Below, one piece after another: positions 1 through 8,240 of a stretch of 64,000 bases of DNA. Source of the DNA: Lachnospiraceae bacterium MD308 (GTDB taxonomy: Bacteria > Bacillota > Clostridia > Lachnospirales > Lachnospiraceae); the NCBI GenBank assembly GCA_010206225.2, contig VIQU02000017.1, positions 1 to 64,000 on the forward strand. The letters run 5' to 3'. The notes below the pieces were generated by a model that ran no database searches, was not told where the DNA came from, and saw nothing but the letters and a program-made list of their open reading frames with translations. Position 1 is the first letter of the stretch. Each line of letters starts with the position of its first letter. The position numbers were made by a program, and so were the translations under genes.

Positions 1-1
1 A

Positions 2-163
2 TCCATCCTCAGACGGCTGTACCGTGCAGACAGGATGCCGGTCAGAGGATTATTGCGGGGCAGGTTCTTCTTTGGCTGTAAAATCGGAGCATTGAACTTC
101 AGGAAGCTCTTCTCTTACAGAAAGGGCAGGGGACACTATGCGCAAAATCCGATATTAACGTAA
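2..163 (+). pseudogene. C-terminal fragment, probably of a transposase
   Basis: The plus strand is open from the window edge to TAA at 161-163 and encodes 53 residues rich in Arg and aromatic residues, including FFFGCKIGALNFRKLF. The style (basic, FFG-x-K-x-x-ALN-x-RK near the end) resembles the C-terminus of DDE-type IS transposases, but I name no family. It is the only plausible plus-strand coding sequence near the prophage end and reads toward it, so it probably marks the flanking DNA just outside the element. Only the C-terminus is in the window, so the gene may be intact beyond the edge. Confidence 0.35.
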
Positions 164-294
164 TGGTTAAGGAACAGACAGCCTGACTGTTGCCTAAGTA
201 TACAAAGCAAGCGGCTTTAAAACGGTTGTGTGAAATTTTCAAGGTACTATATGGAGGGTTATGGCGTTGTTTGTCAACTCTTTTGACCCTTACA

Positions 295-378
295 TCATAT
301 CAAATATATAAATGCCACTCTTTTCCACTGCAATATATTATACCCCAAAACCACCAAAGCCACAAGCACCCCGCTCAT
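295..378 (-). CDS. Small hydrophobic ORF after the serine recombinases
   Basis: A 27-codon minus-strand reading frame starts at ATG 378 with a GGAG-like sequence only 2-3 bases upstream and ends at TGA 295-297. The peptide begins MSGVLVALVVLGYNILQW and is one hydrophobic stretch with a short basic tail, as in a single-pass micro-membrane protein. It lies 27 bases after the last serine recombinase gene, in the same direction. It is below normal annotation length and could be chance. The stretch between it and the fragment ending at 163 shows no gene; it should contain one end of the prophage. Confidence 0.25.
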   Translation of the reverse strand: MSGVLVALVVLGYNILQWKRVAFIYLI

Positions 379-404
379 GGCTCCGTCAATCTTCCTACAA
401 ATTT

Positions 405-1967
405 TTACGAATCTCCCCCGCCGAACATATCCCCACCCTTCCAAACAACCTCAATCTGCCCTTCTCCAAACACTCTGATCCTCTCAATCCCCTTCCGCAA
501 CACCCCTTTATCAAATTCCTTCAAGACCGCAATCCCCTCCAGCGCAGCCTCCCCCTCCTGGGAGCCACACCCTTTCAGCCTCTCAATCCCATCCTCTGCC
601 TCCCCCATCTCCTTCCCAATCTCCTCAACCCTCACACCCATACTCCCCGTCCTCCCCACAAACTGCTCCCGCGACATCCCCCCAGACCGGTACTTATCAT
701 ACAAAAACATCTTCTCCGCCGAAATCCGCTCCTTCTCCCTCCGCAGAGACTCCAGCTTCCTCCCCAATGCCTCCCACTCCGCTTCCACATCTTTCCGCCT
801 GGAATTGCCCAGCATCACCTCCGCCGTCTTCCGCACATACTCCATAACACTCCCTTCCAGCTTCTCCATATCCTCCACCGCCCTCCTGCACTCCGTATCA
901 GTCCCGCAGGTCCGGTAACGGCAGCAATACTTATGGTTCTTCTTCACCATAGACCGCCCGCAGTACCCGCAAACAAACAGCACCTCCCGCTTAAAGCCGC
1001 TCATATCCACGCCGCTCCTGTCCCTCTTCTTCGGCTTCGCCCTCTCATTCGCCAAAGCAAACAATTCCTCCGACACCAGCGGCTCATGCTGCCCGTCCAC
1101 AACCACCCACTCCGAACGGTCATGCCACAGCATCCGCTTCCCCGTAGTGATAGACTTTTCCGAACGGTTCCACACCACCTTCCCGATATAAGTCTCATCC
1201 GACAAAATAGAGCGCACCGACTGGGGCCCCCACAGCTTCTTCACCCCGCCGCCCGGATGCTGATACCGGCTGTTCTTCCCCTGCTTATACTCCACGCAGG
1301 TAAGCACACCATTATCATTCAGATAACGCGCAATCCCCGAAACCGTAACCCCTTCCGCCGCCATGGTAAAAATCTTCCTCACCACCTCCGCCGCCTCCGA
1401 GTCAACCACCAACCGGTGCTTATCCTCCGGGGACTTCTCATACCCATACCTGGCAAACCCGCCCAGATACTCCCCTTTCCGCGCCCGCGCCATCTGCGCA
1501 GACCGTATCTTCTTAGACAAATCCCTGCTGTACAGCATATTAATCAGGTTCTTAAACGCCACATTCAGACCGCCAGCCGTCCCCAGCACACCCTCACTGT
1601 CATAATGGTCATTCACCGAAATACACCGCACCTCCATCAGCGGGAAAATCTGTTCCAGATAACTCCCCACCTCAATATAATCCCTCCCCAGACGGGAAAA
1701 ATCCTTCACAATGACACAGCCAATCTCCCCACGCTTCGCCGCCTCCATCATGCCCTCAAAACCGGGGCGCCGGAAATCGGTCCCGCTGAACCCGTCATCA
1801 CAAAATTCCAGCACCCGGCACCTTCTAAGCCCCGCATCCCCCTCAATAAACCCGTCCAGAAGCCGCCTCTGGGACACAACACTGTTGCTCTCCTGCTTCA
1901 CGCTCCTCCCGGTATCCACATCCTCATCCGACAGCCGGATATACTTAGCCACCACATCAACCTTCAT
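405..1967 (-). CDS. Large serine recombinase (third of three)
   Basis: This 520-residue site-specific DNA recombinase has the resolvase/invertase catalytic domain at about residues 5-155: the nucleophile Ser is in KYIRLSDED, and VIVKDFSRLGRDY carries the second catalytic segment with its Arg. A recombinase domain follows (about 170-290), then a zinc ribbon (CGYCGRSM with a later Cys cluster) and a coiled-coil C-terminus. Start ATG 1967 overlaps the end of the preceding recombinase gene by 11 bases and is preceded by GAGAAGG, implying translational coupling. It is probably part of the integration/excision machinery of the prophage. All visible catalytic residues are intact. Which of the three is the true integrase cannot be told from sequence. 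Confidence 0.9.
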   Translation of the reverse strand: MKVDVVAKYIRLSDEDVDTGRSVKQESNSVVSQRRLLDGFIEGDAGLRRCRVLEFCDDGFSGTDFRRPGFEGMMEAAKRGEIGCVIVKDFSRLGRDYIEVGSYLEQIFPLMEVRCISVNDHYDSEGVLGTAGGLNVAFKNLINMLYSRDLSKKIRSAQMARARKGEYLGGFARYGYEKSPEDKHRLVVDSEAAEVVRKIFTMAAEGVTVSGIARYLNDNGVLTCVEYKQGKNSRYQHPGGGVKKLWGPQSVRSILSDETYIGKVVWNRSEKSITTGKRMLWHDRSEWVVVDGQHEPLVSEELFALANERAKPKKRDRSGVDMSGFKREVLFVCGYCGRSMVKKNHKYCCRYRTCGTDTECRRAVEDMEKLEGSVMEYVRKTAEVMLGNSRRKDVEAEWEALGRKLESLRREKERISAEKMFLYDKYRSGGMSREQFVGRTGSMGVRVEEIGKEMGEAEDGIERLKGCGSQEGEAALEGIAVLKEFDKGVLRKGIERIRVFGEGQIEVVWKGGDMFGGGDS

Positions 1968-3642
1968 CCTTCTCCGCCTCCCTTTCCCTCACAGCTCCCA
2001 AAAGCTCCGCAAGCATATCATCATAGGCCAGGACCACCTCACAGTTCCCATCCCTGTCCACAGAAACCCTCGTCACAAAAGCGTCCACCATCCCCTGGGT
2101 CAACTCCCGCTCCCCCAGGGACCCGCGCACCGTCTTCTCCCAGCCTTCCTCTATATGAAAATCCCTCTCATACCTCTTCCGCTCCTCCAGCAGCCGCTCC
2201 AGCTCCGCAGAAAGCGCCTCCGCCTCCTTCGTATACCGCTCCGACAGCGCCGCATATTCCTCCCCGTCAATCAGCCGCTCCGCAAAATCCGCATACAGCC
2301 CCGCCTTCTTCCCAGCAGCCTGCCGCATCCTCTCCCGGATACGTTCCGCCTGCCTGGATATCAGCCTGTACCGCTCCATCCCCTGCCTCCCGGCATTCAG
2401 CTTCCGGACCAGCCGTTCCGCATCCAGACAGGCATCCATATGGCTCCTGATAACCCCGAACACCGCAGCCTCCAGATCCTCCAGCATGACCTTATGCCGG
2501 TACGGACACACCTTCCGGCTCCTGTTATGGGAACTGCAGCCATAAAAAAACTTATCCCCCTCCTGCGATACCGCCCGGAACAGATACATCGTCTTTCCAC
2601 AGTCACTGCACACCACCTTCTTCTTAAACTTATTCCTCCCCGCCGCACAGCGCCTGCCCTCCGCACGTTTCCCGTTATAAACCCGCACCTGTTCCGCCTT
2701 CATCTCCTGTACCCTGTCAAAATCAGCCCTAGAGACCAGCGCCTCATGGGTATCCCTTACCACATACCCGCCGGCGTCCGCTCCCCCGCCGGAGCCGCCC
2801 CCAAACAGCTTCCCGCCGGTCTTCCCATGGACAGAATCCCCCGTATAATACTCATTCGACAACAGCCGCTTCACCACGATCCCCGTCCATTCCACACACC
2901 CCTTATGCCCCGTCACCGGAAGCCCCCTTGACTTCCGGTAGACCTCCGGACATGGGATGCCCTCCCCGTTCAGGATTCCCGCAATCCTCCCATAGCCGTT
3001 ACCCTCCAGGAACAGCCGGAAAATACGCTTCACAACCCCCGCCGTCTCCCCGTCCACCACCAGGCTCTGCTTATCCTCCGGAGATTTCAGATACCCGTAA
3101 GGAGCCAGCTTGATCACAAACTTCCCCTCCGCCCGCGCCGTATTCAAGGCAGAAGTCACCTTCCGGGAAATATCCTTCGCATAATACTCATTTACGATAT
3201 TCTTCAAAGGCATGGACAAATCCGTCCCGCCCCGGAAAGAATCAAACCCGTCATTCACCGAAATAAACCGCACATTCAGAAACGGGAACACCCTCTCAAT
3301 ATAATTGCCGGCCTCCACATAATTCCTCCCAAGTCTGGACAGATCCTTAACAATGACACAATTAATCTTCCCGTCCCGGATATCCCCCATCATCCGCTCA
3401 AAACCCGGACGCTCAAACGTGATCCCCGTAAAAGAAGCGTCAGAATACGTCTCCTGCACCACGATATCCTCCGTCCCCTCCACAAAGCCCCTCATAAGCT
3501 CCATCTGCGTCTCAATAGTTCCCCGCTCCCGGTTCACCCCGGACTCATAAGAAAGCCTCGCATACAGCCCTGCCCGGAACAGCACAGCCTTCTCCACTTT
3601 CCCAACAGCCCCGTTCAGCTTCTTCCTGCTCTTCCTTGCCAT
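1957..3642 (-). CDS. Large serine recombinase (second of three)
   Basis: The protein has 561 residues from ATG 3642, one base after the stop of the preceding recombinase gene; a longer upstream frame exists but overlaps that gene. The catalytic Ser is in LYARLSYES, and VIVKDLSRLGRNYVEAG carries the conserved Arg segment. The recombinase domain contains APYGYLKSPEDK. The zinc ribbon is CSDCGKTM...CSSHNRSRKVCPY, followed by a long helical segment and a short C-terminal domain. It is divergent from its two neighbours (different N-terminal extension and C-terminus), so the trio is not a recent tandem duplication. Its role is inferred as DNA integration, excision or directionality alongside the other two. 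Confidence 0.9.
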   Translation of the reverse strand: MARKSRKKLNGAVGKVEKAVLFRAGLYARLSYESGVNRERGTIETQMELMRGFVEGTEDIVVQETYSDASFTGITFERPGFERMMGDIRDGKINCVIVKDLSRLGRNYVEAGNYIERVFPFLNVRFISVNDGFDSFRGGTDLSMPLKNIVNEYYAKDISRKVTSALNTARAEGKFVIKLAPYGYLKSPEDKQSLVVDGETAGVVKRIFRLFLEGNGYGRIAGILNGEGIPCPEVYRKSRGLPVTGHKGCVEWTGIVVKRLLSNEYYTGDSVHGKTGGKLFGGGSGGGADAGGYVVRDTHEALVSRADFDRVQEMKAEQVRVYNGKRAEGRRCAAGRNKFKKKVVCSDCGKTMYLFRAVSQEGDKFFYGCSSHNRSRKVCPYRHKVMLEDLEAAVFGVIRSHMDACLDAERLVRKLNAGRQGMERYRLISRQAERIRERMRQAAGKKAGLYADFAERLIDGEEYAALSERYTKEAEALSAELERLLEERKRYERDFHIEEGWEKTVRGSLGERELTQGMVDAFVTRVSVDRDGNCEVVLAYDDMLAELLGAVREREAEKDEG

Positions 3643-3643
3643 G

Positions 3644-5323
3644 TCAGACCGCCTCCCTTCCGGCAGACAACCCTTCCGGTCCCGGACACTCCCTGCCCTC
3701 CACATATTCCAAAGCCTGCCGGTACTGGTCCGCAAAATCAAACACCACCTCAATATTCTCCCTGTCATACACCCGCACTTCCGAAATCAGGGCCACCACC
3801 ACATTCCTGGTCAGCTCCCCGATATCCCGATACTCCTTAAAATAAGAAATCCACCGGTACTTGTCCTCATGCCCTTCCAGGACAGCCCGGATCTCCCTCT
3901 CCGCCTTCCCTGCCGCCTCCTGCGCCTCCTTCCCCCTGGCCTCATACGCGGCATGGAGCTCCACATAATCCTCCTTCGTGATCACCCCGTCCTTCATGTC
4001 CTCATAAAGCATCATACGCAGCTCCCGGCACCTCTCCGCCTCGCCTAACAGCTTCTCCCGCCGTTCCTCCAGCTTCCGGACATCCAAGTCCCTAAACGGC
4101 ACCGTCCCCGCATATTCCAGCACCCTCTCCAGATCCAGGATACACCCTATATGCCTCTTCAACAGGACAAACACCGCATCCTCCAGCGCCTGCACCGGAA
4201 TCCGGTGAGGGCCGCAGCTCCCGCCCGCCTTATGCCCGGAACAGATATAATAACAATACCTCTTCCCATTCACCGAAGACACCTTCCGCACCATCGGGGC
4301 CCCGCAGTCCCCGCACACGGCAATCCCGGACAGCAGATACACGCCCTCCCTGTCCGGCGCCGTCCTCGTATCCATCCCCAGCAGCTTCTGAACAACCGCA
4401 AAATCCCTCTCGCTGACCACCGGCTCATGGTTCTTCTCAACCCTCACCCAGTCCCCTTTATCCTTCCGTATGGATTTCTTCACCTTATGGTTCGGCGTGG
4501 ACTGCCTCCCCTGCACCAGATTTCCAATATAGACCTCATTTTCCAGAATACGCCTCACCGCCACCGGGCTCCACCCGGACGCCGCCTTCACCCGGAACGC
4601 CGTCCGGAAATTGATACCCCGGCTGTTCTTATACTCCATCGGAGAAAGGATACCGTCCCTATTCAGCTTCCCGGCAATGGCATCCTGGCTCATGCCGTGC
4701 AGCTTCATACGGAAAATATCCCGCACCACCCCGGCCGCATAAGCATCAACCACAAGCCTATGGCGGTCCTCACCGTCCTTCTGATACCCATAAGGCGCAA
4801 AAGCGCCGATAAACTCCCCGTTCCTCCGCTTCACTTCCAAATGGCTCCGGATCTTCACCGAAATATCCCGGCAGTAAGCGTCATTGATCAGGTTCTTAAA
4901 AGGAACCAGAATCTCGTCCCCCTGCCCGTCCCCTCTCAAACTGTCATAATGGTCATTCACCGCAATAAAGCGCACCCCAAGAGCCGGGAACAGCCGCTCA
5001 ATATAGCGTCCCGTATCAATGTACTCACGCCCGAACCTGGACAGATCCTTGACGATCACACAGTCCACCGCGCCCCGCCGTATATCCTCCAGCATCTGCT
5101 GGAACCCAGGCCGCTCAAAACTGGAACCGCTGTACCCGTCGTCCACCCGTTCCGAAACCACCACAATATCCTCTTTGTCCTTCAGGAAATCTCTGATAAG
5201 CTCTTTCTGATTAGAAATGCTGTTGCTCTCCGCCTTAGACGCGCCCGCAACATCGCCATCCTCCTTCGACAACCGGACATAGATGGCGGCATGATAGATC
5301 TTCTTGAATTGTTTGTTCTTCAT
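3644..5323 (-). CDS. Large serine recombinase (first of three)
   Basis: This 559-residue serine recombinase is the first gene of the trio. The start at 5323 has a good ribosome-binding site (GGAGCGGGAG). The catalytic Ser is in IYVRLSKED, with VIVKDLSRFGREYIDTG downstream in the resolvase domain. The recombinase domain includes FAPYGYQKDGEDRH, and the zinc ribbon is CGDCGAPMVRK with a later CSG-HK-GGSCG. The length fits phage and Tn4451/Tn5397-type integrases. It sits about 115 bp downstream of a small protein gene behind the lysis genes, the usual place for an integrase in such prophages. A hairpin at 5370-5424 separates it from the late genes, so it may use its own promoter. Confidence 0.92.
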   Translation of the reverse strand: MKNKQFKKIYHAAIYVRLSKEDGDVAGASKAESNSISNQKELIRDFLKDKEDIVVVSERVDDGYSGSSFERPGFQQMLEDIRRGAVDCVIVKDLSRFGREYIDTGRYIERLFPALGVRFIAVNDHYDSLRGDGQGDEILVPFKNLINDAYCRDISVKIRSHLEVKRRNGEFIGAFAPYGYQKDGEDRHRLVVDAYAAGVVRDIFRMKLHGMSQDAIAGKLNRDGILSPMEYKNSRGINFRTAFRVKAASGWSPVAVRRILENEVYIGNLVQGRQSTPNHKVKKSIRKDKGDWVRVEKNHEPVVSERDFAVVQKLLGMDTRTAPDREGVYLLSGIAVCGDCGAPMVRKVSSVNGKRYCYYICSGHKAGGSCGPHRIPVQALEDAVFVLLKRHIGCILDLERVLEYAGTVPFRDLDVRKLEERREKLLGEAERCRELRMMLYEDMKDGVITKEDYVELHAAYEARGKEAQEAAGKAEREIRAVLEGHEDKYRWISYFKEYRDIGELTRNVVVALISEVRVYDRENIEVVFDFADQYRQALEYVEGRECPGPEGLSAGREAV

Positions 5324-5369
5324 GTGCTCCCGCTCCTTTCTAATTTGCCAGAATCACCTGCAAAATCAA

Positions 5370-5424
5370 AAAGGCGGATGCACTAACTTGTCCCTAAGAC
5401 AATCATAGCGCCTCCGCCCCCAAA
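5370..5424 (-). terminator. Hairpin with T-run between late genes and recombinases
   Basis: On the minus strand GGCGGA (near 5418) pairs with TCCGCC and is followed by TTTTT at about 5369-5373, typical of a rho-independent terminator. The loop contains GGGACAAGTTAGTGCA, a 16-bp sequence that recurs in opposite orientation at 28971-28986. It would end the late transcript before the recombinase genes. Confidence 0.5.
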
Positions 5425-5438
5425 AGTCCAATGTTATT

Positions 5439-5717
5439 TTAAACATTCCGCAGCATATTTTCAAAAGCCTCTTCAAAAGAGCCTCCGCCCTCCATAAACC
5501 GCACCCTCACCTTCATATCCCCCACACGCACCGCATAAGGATTCCCCACCGCTTCCAGATAAGCCCTCTTCCTTTCCTCCAGCGGCAGGCTCCGGTCAAT
5601 CTCCACCTCCCGGATATCCACAAGCCCCTCCTTCTCCACAGTCCTCACATCCACGTCTTTCAGCGCGTCCAGCTCCATCACCGTCATAACCAATTCCCTT
5701 ACCTTTCCAAAATTCAT
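5439..5717 (-). CDS. Small conserved-looking protein (DUF6870-like)
   Basis: The 92-residue, charge-rich protein has predicted mixed alpha/beta structure and neither a signal peptide nor a membrane segment. It resembles short DUF6870-type proteins found in Firmicutes mobile elements, but this is from memory and is weak. It lies between the endolysin and the recombinases, on the same strand, about 130 bases after the endolysin stop. Function is unknown; a small DNA-binding or directionality role near the recombinases is only a guess. Confidence 0.55.
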   Translation of the reverse strand: MNFGKVRELVMTVMELDALKDVDVRTVEKEGLVDIREVEIDRSLPLEERKRAYLEAVGNPYAVRVGDMKVRVRFMEGGGSFEEAFENMLRNV

Positions 5718-5844
5718 ACCAACGGCATGGTATGTACCGCCGGGGAATCCCCCGGCCGACGCGCCGCCCAGACCTCAACAGCCCTCCGGCAGCATATAGC
5801 AAGACAAAAAAATAAGGCATCCCTGCCCCTCAACAAAAACGCCC

Positions 5845-7443
5845 TTACAGCCTCGTCACAAAATCCAGCGAAATCCACCCGTTCCGCTCCCTCTTATACG
5901 ACTTCAAAAGCCCCCATTTCCCGGCTCCCTTCCCGTCCGCTTCCTCCACAACCGTAAACACACCCACACCCGTAAACAGCCCCGTCCGGGCAAAATCCGT
6001 CCCCGGCCCCTTGCGGATATTCAGATCCGGGATATCCACCCGCACCAGATAAGAAGACTTCCCCGGCAGCCTCTCCATAAACATCACATACTCCGCATCC
6101 GCCGTGATAAAAAGCCCCGATTTCAGCCTGTACCACCGCCTGTCCGCGCTGATGCCCGTAACCGTATAAATCCCCTCATACACCACCTGGTCCACATTGT
6201 CCCCCATGCAGGGAGCAGTCCGCACATTCACCCCGTCCCTGCCCTTATAGAACACCTTCACAAACCCGGCCATAGGCTCCACCGGATTCCCCGGCACACC
6301 GCAACCGCTTCCGCCGCTCCCGGCCTCCCCGGTAATCTCCCTCAAAATCCCCAGGACCTTCTCCCCATACCCGGCTCCCGCAGCCCAGCCTTTCCCCTGG
6401 GGATTCTCCTGGACACCCAGCCACTCCACATAAGGCGCACACCCCCTTGCCACATACCTAAAGCGCGGGTCCACATTCCCATTCACCAAATCCTCCGTAC
6501 AGGCATAGGCTTTCAAATGCTGCACCTGGCACCGGATACCAAGCAGCGCCGTATTAAAACACAGCCCCTTCACCCCGTTTTTCACCACGCCCATCCCGGC
6601 AAAATTATTCTGCTCCAAAGAGACCGCCGAACCCGAAAACGTAAAATTCCCCGTCTCCAGGCACGACTGGGCAAAAGCCACATCCCCTCTCACGCCCTCG
6701 GCCTCCCCTTCCGACAGATACAGCGGCACCATATCCAAAACCGACTGCGCCACCCCCGGATTCTTCCCCTTCACATACTCCCGCATCTGCTCCGCCGTCG
6801 CCACAGCCTTCCCCATAATCCTTGTAAGCCCGGAAACACCCGCGCCAGAACCTCCATCCCCAGCACCGCCGCTCCCGCTTTCCGCGCCGTCCATAGCCGC
6901 CTTAATATCCTTCCGAAACTGCCCCATAGACAGCCCAAACCTCTTCCAGATATGCTCCACGTCCCCGTGATTGCTTGCAATCCCCCTCCTATGCCCCTCG
7001 GAATGGGAAACCACAACCCCGTCCGCCAGAGGGTCCAGCCCAAACATCCGGCACAGATAAGCAAACAGCTCCACCGCATACTGATAAGTAGCAAGCACAT
7101 GGCTCTCCGTATTCCTCCCGTCCCCGGTCTCCGTCCAGTCCGAACCGCCCGTATACCGGATCGTGGCAGGCTCCGTCATCTCCACCCCAATATGCGTCCC
7201 GTTCCCGTCACCGCCGCAGTGCCACCCACGGTAATCCCAGGGCAGGAGCTGGTACACATCCCCTCCCGGCTCCACAATGGCATGGACACAGGCCCCCGCA
7301 TCCGCCTTATCCCAGTTCTTCATAAACACAGAAGCCTTCGGCTGGGGACACCCCACCGAATGAATCATCAGCCCCTTCACCGCAATCTTCCTCCCCGCCC
7401 GGTAACACCCGGACTCCGTTAAAAATTTCTGAATCAGCTTCAT
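5845..7443 (-). CDS. Phage endolysin: amidase_2 + glucosaminidase + SH3
   Basis: This 532-residue modular peptidoglycan hydrolase should lyse the host at the end of the phage cycle. Residues ~20-165 form an N-acetylmuramoyl-L-alanine amidase (PGRP/amidase_2) domain with the zinc ligand His28 in MIHSVGCPQP, and a later His/Asp cluster in SHSEGHRRGIASNHGDVEHIW. Residues ~225-365 match a glucosaminidase domain (catalytic Glu in AQSCLETGNF, then QNNFAGMG). Two SH3-like wall-binding segments follow (VNVRTAPCMGDN; DLNIRKGPGTDF). There is no signal peptide, so export depends on the holin just upstream. Start 7443 has AAGGAG upstream. A Gly/Ser-rich linker at ~172-190 separates the first two domains. 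Confidence 0.93.
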   Translation of the reverse strand: MKLIQKFLTESGCYRAGRKIAVKGLMIHSVGCPQPKASVFMKNWDKADAGACVHAIVEPGGDVYQLLPWDYRGWHCGGDGNGTHIGVEMTEPATIRYTGGSDWTETGDGRNTESHVLATYQYAVELFAYLCRMFGLDPLADGVVVSHSEGHRRGIASNHGDVEHIWKRFGLSMGQFRKDIKAAMDGAESGSGGAGDGGSGAGVSGLTRIMGKAVATAEQMREYVKGKNPGVAQSVLDMVPLYLSEGEAEGVRGDVAFAQSCLETGNFTFSGSAVSLEQNNFAGMGVVKNGVKGLCFNTALLGIRCQVQHLKAYACTEDLVNGNVDPRFRYVARGCAPYVEWLGVQENPQGKGWAAGAGYGEKVLGILREITGEAGSGGSGCGVPGNPVEPMAGFVKVFYKGRDGVNVRTAPCMGDNVDQVVYEGIYTVTGISADRRWYRLKSGLFITADAEYVMFMERLPGKSSYLVRVDIPDLNIRKGPGTDFARTGLFTGVGVFTVVEEADGKGAGKWGLLKSYKRERNGWISLDFVTRL

Positions 7444-7502
7444 ACAAAATCACTCTCCTTCTCCCGTTCCCCGCCCGGAAACATTCTCCAATTCACTGCA
7501 CG

Positions 7503-7532
7503 AAAAAAGGCACCAGCTTTCACACTGATGCC
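7503..7532 (-). terminator. Rho-independent terminator between holin and endolysin
   Basis: On the minus strand GGCATCAG and CTGGTGCC form an 8-bp stem (one G-U pair) with an 8-base loop, followed by TTTTTT. A nearly identical hairpin lies at 11517-11545, so this is a repeated element as well as a terminator. Its place inside the lysis cassette implies partial readthrough, antitermination or an unseen promoter for the endolysin. Confidence 0.7.
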
Positions 7533-7597
7533 CGCTCACAAAAGACCTACAAAATATCACCCTCCGTACTTACCGCCCTTATCCTCCGTACCGTCTC

Positions 7598-8005
7598 CTA
7601 CTCCTTCCCTTTTTCCTCCCGCAACTGCGCCAGAACCCCTTTCAGCTTCTCCGGCACAGGCAGCCCAACCCTGGCCGCATTCTCCAGAATCGAAATCCCT
7701 TCATTGGACAGATAAAAGAAAATCACCGCCGTCCGCACCGCGCTCCCGTTCTGAATGATATGCGTGTCCAAAATATGCCCCAGCGCCACCAAACAGAAGA
7801 TCACAACCTTCTTAAAAATCCCCCGGAACCCCACACCGCTGGACAGCCTCTTCTCCACCGCCGCGGCCATCAGCCCCGTCACATAATCCACCGCCACAAA
7901 CACCACCAGGGCATACAAAAAACCGTCAAACCCTCCCATGGCCCAGCCCAGGTATCCGCCCATAGCCGCAAACCCACACTCTATCACACTCACAAACTCC
8001 TTCAT
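7598..8005 (-). CDS. Phage holin (toxin secretion/phage lysis type)
   Basis: The protein has 135 residues from ATG 8005 (GAGGGA upstream), with about three membrane segments: one near residues 10-45 (GYLGWAMGGFDGFLYALVVFVAVDYVTG), one near 60-80 and one near 90-110. The DYVTGLMAA motif and the charged C-terminal tail are hallmarks of the holin family that includes TcdE and Cph1-like holins. It forms the membrane lesion that releases the endolysin encoded next downstream. The reading frame extends further upstream, but the better ribosome-binding site supports 8005. Confidence 0.9.
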   Translation of the reverse strand: MKEFVSVIECGFAAMGGYLGWAMGGFDGFLYALVVFVAVDYVTGLMAAAVEKRLSSGVGFRGIFKKVVIFCLVALGHILDTHIIQNGSAVRTAVIFFYLSNEGISILENAARVGLPVPEKLKGVLAQLREEKGKE

Positions 8006-8102
8006 ACAAAATCCCTCGCTTCCTCTGATTTTTCTATGGAAAAAGCGGCCCGCTCCCAAAAGCCGCCGCCCTGTTCCCAATCCAATATCCGCACACCATT
8101 TC

Positions 8103-8228
8103 CTAACATTTCATCCCATTCCCACACACCTCAACCCATTTCCCTGACTCCATACCATTCTCCCATATCTCAAACCATTCCCTGCCGTCCCATCCCATTT
8201 CCACGCATCTCAAATCATTCTCCGGCAT
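8103..8228 (-). CDS. Possible 41-residue protein between receptor-binding protein and holin
   Basis: A small minus-strand frame starts at ATG 8228 with AAGGG about 6 bases upstream and stops at TAG 8103-8105. The peptide is rich in Trp, Gly and Glu (GREWFEIWENG, then GKWVEVCGNG), so the DNA reads as a degenerate purine-rich tandem repeat of roughly 40 bp. The position between tail fibre and holin is where many Firmicutes phages encode a short XkdX protein, but the sequence is not recognisably XkdX. It may be a real small protein or only repeat DNA. Confidence 0.35.
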   Translation of the reverse strand: MPENDLRCVEMGWDGREWFEIWENGMESGKWVEVCGNGMKC

Positions 8229-8240
8229 TCCATACCCTTC

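Noticed and set aside
312-2450. Long plus-strand reading frames opposite the serine recombinases and phage genes (also 4151-5386, 8364-9749, 9526-11280, 14984-17485)
   Set aside because: They are antisense shadows caused by strong codon bias and high GC of the minus-strand genes; they are His/Pro/Arg-rich, have no ribosome sites and match no protein style.
5596-5820. Possible 74-residue protein overlapping the small gene at 5439-5717
   Set aside because: It overlaps a better frame, is Gly/Arg-rich in a shadow-like way and lacks a good ribosome-binding site.
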